A stretch of 43,222 nucleotides of DNA, taken from assembly GCF_000466985.1 (NCBI RefSeq), contig NZ_BATC01000017.1:1-43222 (forward strand). Reading direction: 5' to 3'. The notes beneath the pieces were generated by a model. That model searched no databases. It saw nothing but the letters and a program-made list of their open reading frames with translations, and was not told the DNA's origin. This stretch comes from Brevundimonas abyssalis TAR-001. GTDB taxonomy: Bacteria; Pseudomonadota; Alphaproteobacteria; Caulobacterales; Caulobacteraceae. Each line of letters begins with the position of its first letter. Within the stretch, counting starts at the first letter, position 1. Shown here in pieces: positions 8,646 through 16,168 of the stretch. Both the position numbers and the translations under genes were made by a program.

Positions 8646-8675
8646 CATATAGGGCATCGGCCGGGGGCAAGCCAA
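8646..8675 (-). promoter_or_regulatory. Possible tatABC promoter
   Basis: On the minus strand, TTGGCT (8675-8670), an 18-base spacer and TATATG (8651-8646) form a sigma70-like pair about 60 bases upstream of tatA. The rest of the 191-base divergent gap to the NDH-2 gene (8587-8777) shows no other structure I trust. Confidence 0.3.
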
Positions 8676-8777
8676 GAAATCCATCGCACGGTCGCGGCAT
8701 ATTATCCCGGTTCGGATCGCACCGACCGGCGAGGCGTGCGTTAAATGGCCTGAGACAAGCGGACAACGGGGGCCTCA

Positions 8778-10061
8778 ATGCATGCGGATTTCGTGATTGT
8801 CGGCGGCGGCGCCGGCGGGCTGTTGCTGGCGGCGCAACTGGGCCGCAGGCTGGGGCGGCGGCAGGGGCCGCGCCGGGTGCTGCTGATCGACCGGACTCCG
8901 CTTCACATCTGGAAACCCAGCCTGCACGAGATCGCGGCGGGCACGCTTGATGCGCACCAGGAGGGGTTGTCCTACCCGATGCTGGCGCGCCGCAATCATT
9001 TCAAATTCAGCCTGGGCGACATGGCGGCCCTGGATCCGGACGCGAAACGCCTGACCCTGACGGACATGCGCGACGAGGATGGGCGGGTGATCGTGCCGGA
9101 GCGGGTCGTCGGGTTCGAGCGGCTGGTGCTGGCCACCGGCAGCGGATCGAACCTGTTCGGCACGCCCGGGGCCGCCGAGCACGCCCGGATGCTGGAGGAC
9201 ACCGACGACGCCCGGGAATTCCAGAAGCGCCTGACCACCGCCTTCATGGCCACGGCTTTTTCCGATGAGCGCGTGCTGAGGATCGCCATCGTCGGGGCGG
9301 GCGCGACGGGGGTGGAGCTGGCCGCCGAACTGCTGGAGGCCCATGACGCGTTTCAGGAGGCCCTGGCCCACGACCAGCAGTTCCGGCTGGAGGTCACGAT
9401 CGTCGAAATGGCGCCGCGCATCCTGGGCGGCCTGCCCGAGCGGGTGGCTGATCAGGCGTCCGCCGCACTGGCCCAGAAGGGCGTGCGGGTCATGACCGAG
9501 GCGAAGGTGGAGCGGGTGCGCGCCGACGGGCTGGACACGTCGCAGGGCCCGGTTCCGGCGGACCTGGTCGTCTGGGCCGCGGGGGTGAAGGCGGACGAAC
9601 GGAACACGGCCTTTGGCCTGAAGACGGGCAAGCTGAACCAGTTCGTCACCGACGACCGCCTGCGCACCTCGGCGCCGGGGATTTGGGCCATGGGCGACTG
9701 CGCCGAGACGCCGGGCGCGAACGGCCGCCCCCTGCCCGCCCGAGCCCAGGCCGCGGCCCAGCAGGCGGACTACCTGACAGACGCCCTGCTGGCGGATGCT
9801 CAGGGCCGGGTGGGCGGGAGGAGCTTCGTCTATCGCGACCGGGGGTCGCTGGTGGCCCTGGGGGACGACGAGGCGGCGGGGTCGTTGATGGGCGGGCTGC
9901 TGGGCGACCGGTTCTTCATCGAGGGGCTGACGGCGCGCTGGGCCTATATGTCCCTGCACCTGGACCATCACCGGCGCATTCTGGGGCCGGTGCGGACGGC
10001 GGTGCTGGCGCTGGCCCGGCTGGTGCACAACCGCATCTCGGGCCGGCTCAAGCTGCACTGA
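8778..10061 (+). CDS. Type II NADH:quinone oxidoreductase (NDH-2), NAD(P)/FAD-dependent
   Basis: A 427-residue flavoprotein of the NDH-2 family, which passes electrons from NADH to quinone at the inner face of the membrane without pumping protons. It has two dinucleotide folds: VIVGGGAGG at residues 7-14 (FAD) and IAIVGAGATGVELAAEL around residues 170-185 (NADH). The motif ARAQAAAQQADYL fits the AQxAxQ quinone-site signature, and AMGDCAE is the FAD-contacting region. The C-terminal ~50 residues are amphipathic and basic (HHRRILGPVRTAVLALARLVHNRI), suited to membrane attachment. It is a monocistronic plus-strand gene, convergent with the DUF1343 gene (3-base gap). Confidence 0.88.
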   Translation: MHADFVIVGGGAGGLLLAAQLGRRLGRRQGPRRVLLIDRTPLHIWKPSLHEIAAGTLDAHQEGLSYPMLARRNHFKFSLGDMAALDPDAKRLTLTDMRDEDGRVIVPERVVGFERLVLATGSGSNLFGTPGAAEHARMLEDTDDAREFQKRLTTAFMATAFSDERVLRIAIVGAGATGVELAAELLEAHDAFQEALAHDQQFRLEVTIVEMAPRILGGLPERVADQASAALAQKGVRVMTEAKVERVRADGLDTSQGPVPADLVVWAAGVKADERNTAFGLKTGKLNQFVTDDRLRTSAPGIWAMGDCAETPGANGRPLPARAQAAAQQADYLTDALLADAQGRVGGRSFVYRDRGSLVALGDDEAAGSLMGGLLGDRFFIEGLTARWAYMSLHLDHHRRILGPVRTAVLALARLVHNRISGRLKLH

Positions 10062-10064
10062 GCC

Positions 10065-11266
10065 TCAGTACAGCAGGAAGGGGCGCCGTTCCTCGGTCCA
10101 CGCAGCCTCGTCCGGCGTGGTCAGCGCGTCCAGATCGGCGGGCGTGGCGGCGGGGTCATCGACCCATTCGCGTAAGGAAGGACCGCCGTTGATGACGTCA
10201 ACAGGCAGCTTTCCGAAGGCGTACTCATAGGGGAAGTCCCGCCACAGGTCATAGTCAGGCCAGAGGCGGCGGATGGCCTTGAAACCGAGGGCCTGGACCC
10301 GCCACGGGCGGAAGGCGGCGTGGTCGTAGTGCGGGCCGTCCACGTGGATCTGGACCCCGCTGCACAGCTTGCCGACATGCTTGTGGAAGGTGGGCTCGAA
10401 CCACATGTCGCGCAACACGCAGCCGCCCAGCCAGTCGGGGGCCAGGGCCTGCATCTCGGCGATCACGGCGCGGGCGCGATGTCGGGGGCGCCGAACAGCT
10501 CGAGCGGACGCGTGGTGCCCCGGCCTTCGGACAGGGTCGCGCCCTCCAGCATGACGGTGCCCGCATAGGCCCGGGCCATGGAGAGGTTCGGCGCATTGGG
10601 GCTGGGGTTCACCCAGGCGCGCTCCAGCAGCGGCCAGCCGCACCCCGGAGCCTGATCCGGCGACCAGTTTTCCATTGTGATGACATGATAATCCACGTCG
10701 ATCCTGAAGTGATGGATGAACCACTGGCCCAGCTCGCCCATGGTCAGGCCGTGGCGCATGGGGATGGGGCCGGCGCCCACGAAGCTCTCCCAGCCGGGAC
10801 GAAGCGTCAGCCCTTCCACCGGCCGCCCGGCCGGATTGGGGCGGTCCAGAACCCACACGGACTTGCCATGTTTCTGCGCAGCTTCAAGCACATAGAGTAA
10901 TGTGGTGACGTAGGTGTAGATGCGGCAACCCAGATCCTGAAGGTCGATCAGGATGACGTCGAAGGTCTCCATCCATTCGTCCTTGGGACGACGGACCTCG
11001 CCATAGAGGCTGAACACCGGAACGCCGTGGACCGGGTCGCGGTAGTCCGGGCTCTCCATCATGTTGTCCTGGAGATCGCCCTTCATGCCGTGCTGCGGGC
11101 CGAACAGGGCCGTCAGCGTGATGTCGTCACAGGCCGCCAGGGCGTCCACCGCATGGGTCAGGTCCGCCGTCACCGAGGCCGGGTGCGCCAGCAGCGCCAC
11201 GCGCCGCCCCTTCAGGTCGCGGCGCAGGTCGGGATCGGACAGCAGGCGGTCGAGGCCGAATTTCAT
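10065..11266 (-). CDS. DUF1343 protein, NamZ-type exo-beta-N-acetylmuramidase (frameshifted here)
   Basis: With one base restored near 10468 this is a 400-residue protein of the DUF1343 family, whose Bacillus member NamZ (YbbC) removes N-acetylmuramic acid from the non-reducing ends of peptidoglycan fragments. Seen: GLDRLLSD, VALLAHPASV, FGPQHG, FDVILIDLQDLGCRIYTY, VLDRPNPAGR, EGRGTTRPLELFG and, after the break, WFEPTFHKHVGKLCSGVQIH. No signal peptide is visible, implying a cytoplasmic, recycling role (inference). Its ATG overlaps the stop of the DOMON-like gene by 4 bases, so the pair is translationally coupled. Confidence 0.85.
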
Positions 11267-11934
11267 GCGGAGGTCTCGGGCAAGATCAGGATGAATGAGT
11301 CGGGATGGTGAAAGTCGGGCTTTTCCGCCGGATGCGCCAGCGCCCAGTAGCTGGTCGCGCCGTCCAGGGTCTCGATCACCGCCGTCAGCCCGATCCGGCC
11401 GTCGGCGTCGGGCGGCAGAACGACATCAGCGGTGAGGACGACGGTCTCGGGCGTCTGGCGCGTCACGATGATCGGCGCGGGCTGCTCAAGCGGCGCCATG
11501 CCCTCGCGGTAGGCGTCGAAGCCATAGGCCGCCCAGGCGCCGGAGGGCGAAAGATTGTATTCCGCATAGCCCTCGCTACGGCCGGCGAACGCCTCGAAAC
11601 AGGTGGTGCGCCACAGGCCGTCGGCCCGCGCCCGCCCCGAGGGCTCGGGCAGGCGCAGGGCGGCGATCAGACCGGTCACCCGGTATTCGAGGCTGAGGAC
11701 GCCGCCCCTGCGGCGCACCTGGACCTGGACCTGCCGCCCTGCCGACGGCGTTGACGGGTGCGGGACCAGCGCGACTGTGATTTCAGACTCCGGGCCGGAA
11801 AAAACAGGGTCTGAATAGTCCGAATAGTCTGAAATGATCCCCTCCCCCGGTTCGGCGGTCCCTGTCTCAGATGGGGGGCGCACGCTCCAGCCGCCCAATT
11901 TAACATGCCCTGAAACAGGGGGGTGAAAACTCAT
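11263..11934 (-). CDS. DOMON-like domain protein of unknown function
   Basis: From [12 protein letters not shown] onward (about residue 50) the protein looks like a DOMON-like (CBM9-related) beta-sandwich: [53 protein letters not shown], and [22 protein letters not shown] at the end. Some such domains bind sugars or heme; no function is known here. The start is uncertain. ATG 11934 (223 aa) is used, but residues 1-50 look unlike a domain, contain a repeated SDYSDYSD, and lie over inverted repeats, so they may be leader DNA; no standard start codon is present closer to the domain. Coupled to the downstream NamZ-like gene by an ATGA overlap. Confidence 0.65.
   Translation of the reverse strand: MSFHPPVSGHVKLGGWSVRPPSETGTAEPGEGIISDYSDYSDPVFSGPESEITVALVPHPSTPSAGRQVQVQVRRRGGVLSLEYRVTGLIAALRLPEPSGRARADGLWRTTCFEAFAGRSEGYAEYNLSPSGAWAAYGFDAYREGMAPLEQPAPIIVTRQTPETVVLTADVVLPPDADGRIGLTAVIETLDGATSYWALAHPAEKPDFHHPDSFILILPETSA
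11780..11835. repeat. 10-bp perfect inverted repeat enclosing a 9-bp tandem repeat
   Basis: ATTTCAGACT (11780-11789) recurs inverted as AGTCTGAAAT (11826-11835). Inside, GAATAGTCC (11813-11821) is followed at once by GAATAGTCT (11822-11830). The stretch is poorer in GC than its surroundings and lies between the DOMON-like gene body and tyrS. It may be an operator for the divergent units. A further CCCTG-AAA-CAGGG hairpin is at 11908-11920. Confidence 0.55.
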
Positions 11935-11938
11935 TACC

Positions 11939-11966
11939 TTCAAAGATGCGGGCGCGTCGTGCTACA
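11939..11966 (+). promoter_or_regulatory. Possible tyrS promoter
   Basis: TTCAAA (11939-11944), a 16-base spacer and GCTACA (11961-11966). The latter resembles the GCTANAWC -10 element of Caulobacter housekeeping promoters. It would start RNA about 28 bases before the tyrS ATG, which has no obvious ribosome site. Confidence 0.3.
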
Positions 11967-12000
11967 GGCCCTGCTCCCCTATGCTCAAGCCGCTTCGAAC

Positions 12001-13294
12001 ATGACCGATCACGCCTTCAAGTCCGATTTTCTCACGACGCTGTCCGAGCGCGGCTATATCCACCAGATCACCCATCCGGTCGAACTGGATGCGGCGGCGG
12101 CGTCGGGCGTGGTCACCGGCTACATCGGATTCGACGCGACGGCGCCGTCGCTGCACGTGGGATCGCTGATCCAGATCATGATGCTGCGTCGACTGCAGCA
12201 GGCGGGGCACCGGCCTGTAGTGGTCATGGGCGGCGGCACCACCAAGGTGGGCGACCCCACCGGCAAGGACGCCTCGCGCCCCCAGCTGACCGACGCTGAC
12301 ATCGCCGCCAATATCGCCAGCATCCGCACGGTGTTCGAGAAATTCCTGACCTTCGGCGACGGTCCGACCGACGCGGTCATGATCGACAACGACGAGTGGC
12401 TGTCGAAGTTCGGCTATGTGGAATTCCTGCGCGAGTACGGCACGCAGTTCACCATCAACCGGATGCTGGCCTTCGACTCGGTCAAGCTGCGGCTGGAACG
12501 GGAACAGCCGATGACCTTCCTCGAGTTCAACTACATGCTGATGCAGTCGGTGGACTTCCTGGAGCTGAACCGCCGCCTGAACGTGACGCTGCAGATGGGC
12601 GGATCGGATCAGTGGGGCAACATCACCTCCGGCGTCGATCTGGTGCGCCGGATGGATCAGAAGTCGGCCTTCGGCCTGACCACCCCGCTGCTCACCACGG
12701 CGTCCGGCGGCAAGATGGGCAAGACCGCCCAGGGCGCAGTATGCTGAACGCCGAGCAATTGAGCCCCTATGACTACTGGCAGTTCTGGCGGAACGTGGAC
12801 GACGCCGACGTGGGCCGGTTCCTGCGTCTGTTCACCGACATGCCGCTGGATGAGATCGCGCGGCTCGAGGCCCTGGAGGGCGCCGGGATCAATGAGGGGA
12901 AGAAGGCCCTGGCCGACGCCGCGACGACGATGCTGCACGGGGCTGACGAAGCGCTGAAAGCACGCACGACATCAGAAGAGGCATTCGAGAAGGGTCACGC
13001 GACAACCGATCTGCGACCCGGGAGTTCATCTGGGCCGGGACACCGGAGGAACAGGAACGGCATGGCGGTCCCTTCCAGAAGCGACAGGCGGAAGCCCTTC
13101 TCAAGGCTTCCGAGCTGTCACCTTCGACTGGACAGGCTCGGAAGAAAATTCAGAATGAGGGCGTCTGGATCAATGACAATCTCATCAAGGATCCGGGCCA
13201 GTTGTTCGGTCTCGACGATGTGGATACCGATGTTGGGGCATTCAAGGTGAAGCTTGGCAAGCGTGGCCAGATCGTGCTCGTGAAACCCATCTAA
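12001..13294 (+). CDS. tyrS: Tyrosyl-tRNA synthetase (two single-base breaks here)
   Basis: Class I synthetase that charges tRNA-Tyr; essential, cytoplasmic. With two bases restored it has 431 residues. Seen: [16 protein letters not shown] (HIGH-like motif HVG), [39 protein letters not shown] and GGKMGKT (the KMSKS equivalent KMGKT). The frame breaks near 12742 ([20 protein letters not shown] once a G is restored) and near 13013 (ATTDLPTREF once a C is restored). The last ~60 residues ([20 protein letters not shown] to [12 protein letters not shown]) are an S4 RNA-binding domain with visibly lower GC and different codon choice. The stop is 2 bases before the left REP-like repeat. Confidence 0.93.
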
Positions 13295-13296
13295 AT

Positions 13297-13327
13297 TCCG
13301 CTCATCCCCGCGCACGCGGGGACCCAG
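13297..13327 (+). repeat. REP-like palindromic repeat, left copy (31 bp)
   Basis: Begins TCCGCTCATCCCC and ends GGGGACCCAG. Its core TCCCCGCG-CA-CGCGGGGA (13305-13322) is an 8-bp hairpin. All 31 bases recur, inverted, at 13654-13684. It lies right after the tyrS stop, where the hairpin could also act as an RNA stabiliser or terminator. Confidence 0.85.
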
Positions 13328-13345
13328 ATCGGAGCAGGCTGGATC

Positions 13346-13702
13346 GTGGCCTTCTACACCTACACCCTGGCCAGCCGCAGAAACGGCACACTCTACACCG
13401 GCTCGACCGACGATCTCATCGCTCGCGTCAGCCAACACAAGGCGAAGACATTCCAAGGGTTCACGGCACAGTATGGCGTGGATCAGCTGGTCTGGTTCGA
13501 GGTTCATGACTCCCGAGACGGCGCTTTCCGTCGTGAGCGGCAAATCAAGAAATGGAAGCGGCGCTGGAAGGTGCAGATGATAGAAGAGAACAATCCCGAC
13601 TGGCGTGACCTGTATGATGAGGTGCGCCTCGGCGATCTCAAGGATGCGTCGGACTGGGTCCCCGCGTGCGCGGGGATGAGCGGAGTAAAAAATGACGGAT
13701 AA
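13346..13702 (+). CDS. GIY-YIG nuclease family protein
   Basis: A 118-residue single-domain GIY-YIG endonuclease-like protein. The motif appears as FYTYTLASRRNGTLYTGST, followed by DLIARVSQHK and the downstream RRERQIKKWKRRWK, which carries the usual Arg and Glu of the YhbQ/UPF0213-like branch. Start is GTG 13346 with GGAG 11 bases before it. The last 16 codons (DWVPACAGMSGVKNDG) are encoded by the right REP-like repeat and beyond, so the natural domain ends near residue 100. It overlaps bcp by 11 bases. Base composition is poorer in GC than most neighbours. Bracketed by an inverted repeat, it looks like a small mobile or REP-propagating unit; its activity is unknown. Confidence 0.85.
   Translation: MAFYTYTLASRRNGTLYTGSTDDLIARVSQHKAKTFQGFTAQYGVDQLVWFEVHDSRDGAFRRERQIKKWKRRWKVQMIEENNPDWRDLYDEVRLGDLKDASDWVPACAGMSGVKNDG
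13654..13684 (-). repeat. REP-like palindromic repeat, right copy (31 bp)
   Basis: Exact reverse complement of 13297-13327, with the hairpin core TCCCCGCG-TG-CGCGGGGA at 13659-13676. It overlaps the 3' end of the GIY-YIG gene, and its outer edge supplies most of the GGAG (13682-13685) that serves as ribosome site for bcp. Confidence 0.85.
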
Positions 13703-14159
13703 CCTCGAAGGCTCGGAAGCCCCCGCATTCGACATGGCCACGGACAACGGCGGCCAGGTGAGCCTGGACGGGCTGAAGGGTCAGTGGGTGGCGCTGTATT
13801 TCTATCCCAAGGCGGACACGCCCGGCTGCACCAACGAGAGCAAGGATTTCTCGGCGCTGAAGACGGCGTTCGGACGCGTCAACGCCGTGGTGGTGGGGGT
13901 GTCCAAGGACCCGGTGAAGAAGCTGGACCGGTTCAAGGACAAGCACGAGCTGAACGTCACCCTGGCGTCCGACGACGGCGGCGACGTGTGCGAGCGCTAC
14001 GGCGTGTGGGGCGAGAAGATGCTGTACGGCCGCAAGTTCATGGGCATCGAACGGGCGACCTTCCTGATCGATCCCGAGGGGAAGGTGCGGCGGGTCTGGC
14101 GCAAGGTGAAGGTGCCCGGCCACGCCCAAGCGGTGCTGGACGCGGTTAAGGGGGCTTAG
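13692..14159 (+). CDS. bcp: Thioredoxin-dependent peroxiredoxin, BCP type
   Basis: A 155-residue cytoplasmic peroxiredoxin of the Bcp/PrxQ group that reduces hydrogen and organic peroxides using thioredoxin. The peroxidatic Cys is C46 in ADTPGCTNE. The second Cys common five residues later in E. coli Bcp is absent; C100 (GDVCERYG) is the only other candidate resolving residue. YGVWGEKMLYGRKFMGIERATFLIDPEG is typical of the family. GGAG lies 6 bases before the ATG and is part of the REP-like element, so its translation may depend on that hairpin being open. Confidence 0.93.
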   Translation: MTDNLEGSEAPAFDMATDNGGQVSLDGLKGQWVALYFYPKADTPGCTNESKDFSALKTAFGRVNAVVVGVSKDPVKKLDRFKDKHELNVTLASDDGGDVCERYGVWGEKMLYGRKFMGIERATFLIDPEGKVRRVWRKVKVPGHAQAVLDAVKGA

Positions 14160-14383
14160 GCGCCGCCCTTTATACGGTCGTCATGGTCAGCGTTCATAAT
14201 GGCTGGAATAGCGACGATACCCCAGTCCAGATTCGCTGAAATACACGCAGCAGGCGAAGTTAACCGTCGTCAGCATCGTATGCGGCGAAATCCGGACGGG
14301 CCTCGTCGTTCTTTGCGTGAACTCCCTTGCACGAGCGTGACTGTTCACGGATAACGACGGCCTGCGTTGGGGGACGTTAACCG
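14160..14383 (+). promoter_or_regulatory. Leader/promoter region of the M23-bactofilin operon with CtrA-like half sites
   Basis: A 224-base gap less rich in GC than the genes. It holds TTAACC at 14260-14265 and again at 14377-14382, right before the ATG; TTAACC is the core of the Caulobacter CtrA half site. A GATTC (14230-14234) is a possible CcrM (GANTC) methylation site. No matching -35/-10 pair stands out. Confidence 0.3.
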
Positions 14384-15538
14384 ATGATTAGAACCTTCGC
14401 TTCTCAGCTCTCGGATCTGATCGAGCGAATCTTTCCGGAACGGCATCTCTATCTGAGGTGCAACGGTGAGACCCGCGGCTATGTGCTGACCACCGGGCGG
14501 CAGATGCTGGCGGCCGGCGCTGCGACGGTTCTGGGCGGCTGGATGGTGATCTCAAGCGGCGGCTTCATGCTGGGCGCCCTGGCCGAAAGCCGGGCCGAGG
14601 CGGAAATCGCCCGCACCCGCGCCGCCTCCGAACGGGTCAATGCCGATCTGCAGGCGCGACTGGAAAGCGCCGTCATGCGCATGTCGGCGACCACCGGCTC
14701 GCTGGAGGAAACCGCCCAGATGGTCGAGCGGCGCCACGCCGCCCTGACCCAGGTGATGGGCATGTTCAACGGCATCCCCGGCTCGGAAGAGGTTCTGGCC
14801 CCCGCCCGTCCGCTGGACCCCGACACCAACTCTCCCATTCGCCGCATCGCCGCCGTGCAGGCGGATCAGGAACGCCTGATCGCCCGCGCCGAATCCTTCG
14901 CCGACAATCGCGCCGAGCGCCTGCGTCTGGCCTTCCGGCTGGCGGGACTGAACCCCTCGGCCTACGCCGGAGCAGGCACGGCCCTGGGCGGACCGCTGGT
15001 GGAGGCGCGGGATCCGCGCGCCCTGGCCGCCGTGCTGGACGTGGACGAGGCCTTCGCCATGCGCATCCGCAGCGCCGCTCACAATCTGTCCGACATGCGG
15101 AGCCTGGCCGACGCCGCCGAGCGGCTGCCGTTCGACCGTCCGGTGGGCGCGGCGCGCACCACCTCGGGCTTCGGCGTCCGCTTTGATCCCTTCAACGGCC
15201 GTCCCGCCCTGCATCAGGGCCAGGACTTCGCCGCGCCGCGCAACACGCCGATCCTGGCCACGGCGCCGGGCGTCGTCTCCTTCGCGGGCGTGCGCGGCGG
15301 CTATGGCCGCACGGTCGAGATCGACCATGGCGGCGGGTTCAAGACCCGCTTCGCCCACCTCCACACCATCGCCGTCCAGCCGGGCCAGCGCGTCGCCGTC
15401 GGCCACCGGATCGGCGGCATGGGCACCACCGGGCGCTCCACGGGCGTGCATCTGCATTACGAAGTGTGGATGAACGGCCGACCCCAGAATCCCGCCCGCT
15501 TCATGAGAGCCGGAGAACAAATTGTTCAACAAAACTAA
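14384..15538 (+). CDS. M23 family (LytM-type) metallopeptidase, membrane-anchored
   Basis: A 384-residue envelope protein: short cytoplasmic N-terminus, one membrane segment (about residues 42-62), a periplasmic coiled coil (about 65-125) and a C-terminal M23 domain from about residue 255. The zinc site is intact: H and D in LHQGQDFAAP and HxH in VHLHYEV; GYGRTVEIDHGGGFKTRFAHL is the usual core. Such enzymes cut peptidoglycan cross-bridges. The gene overlaps the bactofilin gene by 17 bases, the arrangement known for LmdC-BacA in Hyphomonas neptunium, where the peptidase binds the bactofilin scaffold. A similar role in localised wall growth is inferred. Confidence 0.9.
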   Translation: MIRTFASQLSDLIERIFPERHLYLRCNGETRGYVLTTGRQMLAAGAATVLGGWMVISSGGFMLGALAESRAEAEIARTRAASERVNADLQARLESAVMRMSATTGSLEETAQMVERRHAALTQVMGMFNGIPGSEEVLAPARPLDPDTNSPIRRIAAVQADQERLIARAESFADNRAERLRLAFRLAGLNPSAYAGAGTALGGPLVEARDPRALAAVLDVDEAFAMRIRSAAHNLSDMRSLADAAERLPFDRPVGAARTTSGFGVRFDPFNGRPALHQGQDFAAPRNTPILATAPGVVSFAGVRGGYGRTVEIDHGGGFKTRFAHLHTIAVQPGQRVAVGHRIGGMGTTGRSTGVHLHYEVWMNGRPQNPARFMRAGEQIVQQN

Positions 15539-16133
15539 GCCTGCCGCCAAGCCCCTCCGGTCGGAAGAGCCGATCCCGCCCCTGCCCGACCTGCCGTCGC
15601 CCAGCCAGGCCAAGCGCCCGGCGGCCTCGGCGGCGCCCCAACAAGCGGCCTCGATGCCGTCACAGGTTCCGACGGGCAAGGGCCTGTCCACCCTGTCGGC
15701 CGACCTGACCTTCGAGGGCAATGTCTCCGGCGCCGGCGACCTGCAGGTGGACGGCACGGTCAAGGGCGACCTGCGGGTCGGCCGCCTGATCGTCGGCGAG
15801 ACCGGCGCGGTCGAGGGCAATGTCTCGGCGGATTACGTCGAGGTGCGCGGGCGCATCGTCGGCGGCGTGAACGGCAAGCAGATCAAGCTGCTGGGCACCG
15901 CCTATGTGGACGGCGACATCACCCATGAACAGCTGTCCATTGACGTGGGGGCCTATTTCCAGGGCCGCTGCATCCAGGGCCGCCGCGACGCCGCGCCTTC
16001 GGCCGGGCCGGCCCCGACCGCATCGACCTCGTCGACCGCCCCGGCTGCGGCGCCCAGCGCCACGCAGGCTTCGACGCCGGCCCCTTCGGGCGAAGACACC
16101 ATCCAGCCGTTCCAGGCCAAGACCTCAGCCTGA
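15522..16133 (+). CDS. Bactofilin (polymer-forming cytoskeletal protein)
   Basis: Bactofilins polymerise without nucleotides into membrane-bound filaments that position wall enzymes. Start is TTG 15522, inside the M23 gene, with GGAGA 6-7 bases before it, so translation is coupled. The 203 residues comprise a Pro/Ala-rich N-terminal tail (1-55), the beta-helical DUF583 core (about 56-150: STLSADLTFEGNVSGAGDLQVDGTVKG onward) and an Ala/Ser/Thr/Pro-rich tail. The tails are disordered, as in BacA proteins. A near-palindromic hairpin follows the stop. Confidence 0.92.
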   Translation: MFNKTKPAAKPLRSEEPIPPLPDLPSPSQAKRPAASAAPQQAASMPSQVPTGKGLSTLSADLTFEGNVSGAGDLQVDGTVKGDLRVGRLIVGETGAVEGNVSADYVEVRGRIVGGVNGKQIKLLGTAYVDGDITHEQLSIDVGAYFQGRCIQGRRDAAPSAGPAPTASTSSTAPAAAPSATQASTPAPSGEDTIQPFQAKTSA

Positions 16134-16143
16134 TCACGAGAGG

Positions 16144-16168
16144 GGCGGCCGATCAGTCCTCGGCCGCC
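16144..16168. terminator. GC-rich hairpin between convergent bactofilin and prfB genes
   Basis: GGCGGCCGA (16144-16152) pairs with TCGGCCGCC (16160-16168) about a 7-base loop. It spans the prfB stop codon. There is no clear T run, so termination is possible but unproven. Confidence 0.35.

Noticed and set aside
10065..13294. True pseudogenisation of the NamZ-like gene and tyrS
   Set aside because: One restored base per break returns full family-length proteins, and tyrS is essential, so sequence error is the simpler reading.
13297..13684. A CRISPR array or insertion sequence at the repeats
   Set aside because: Only two copies exist, inverted rather than direct, with a gene instead of spacers between them. 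No transposase and no clear target-site duplication were seen.
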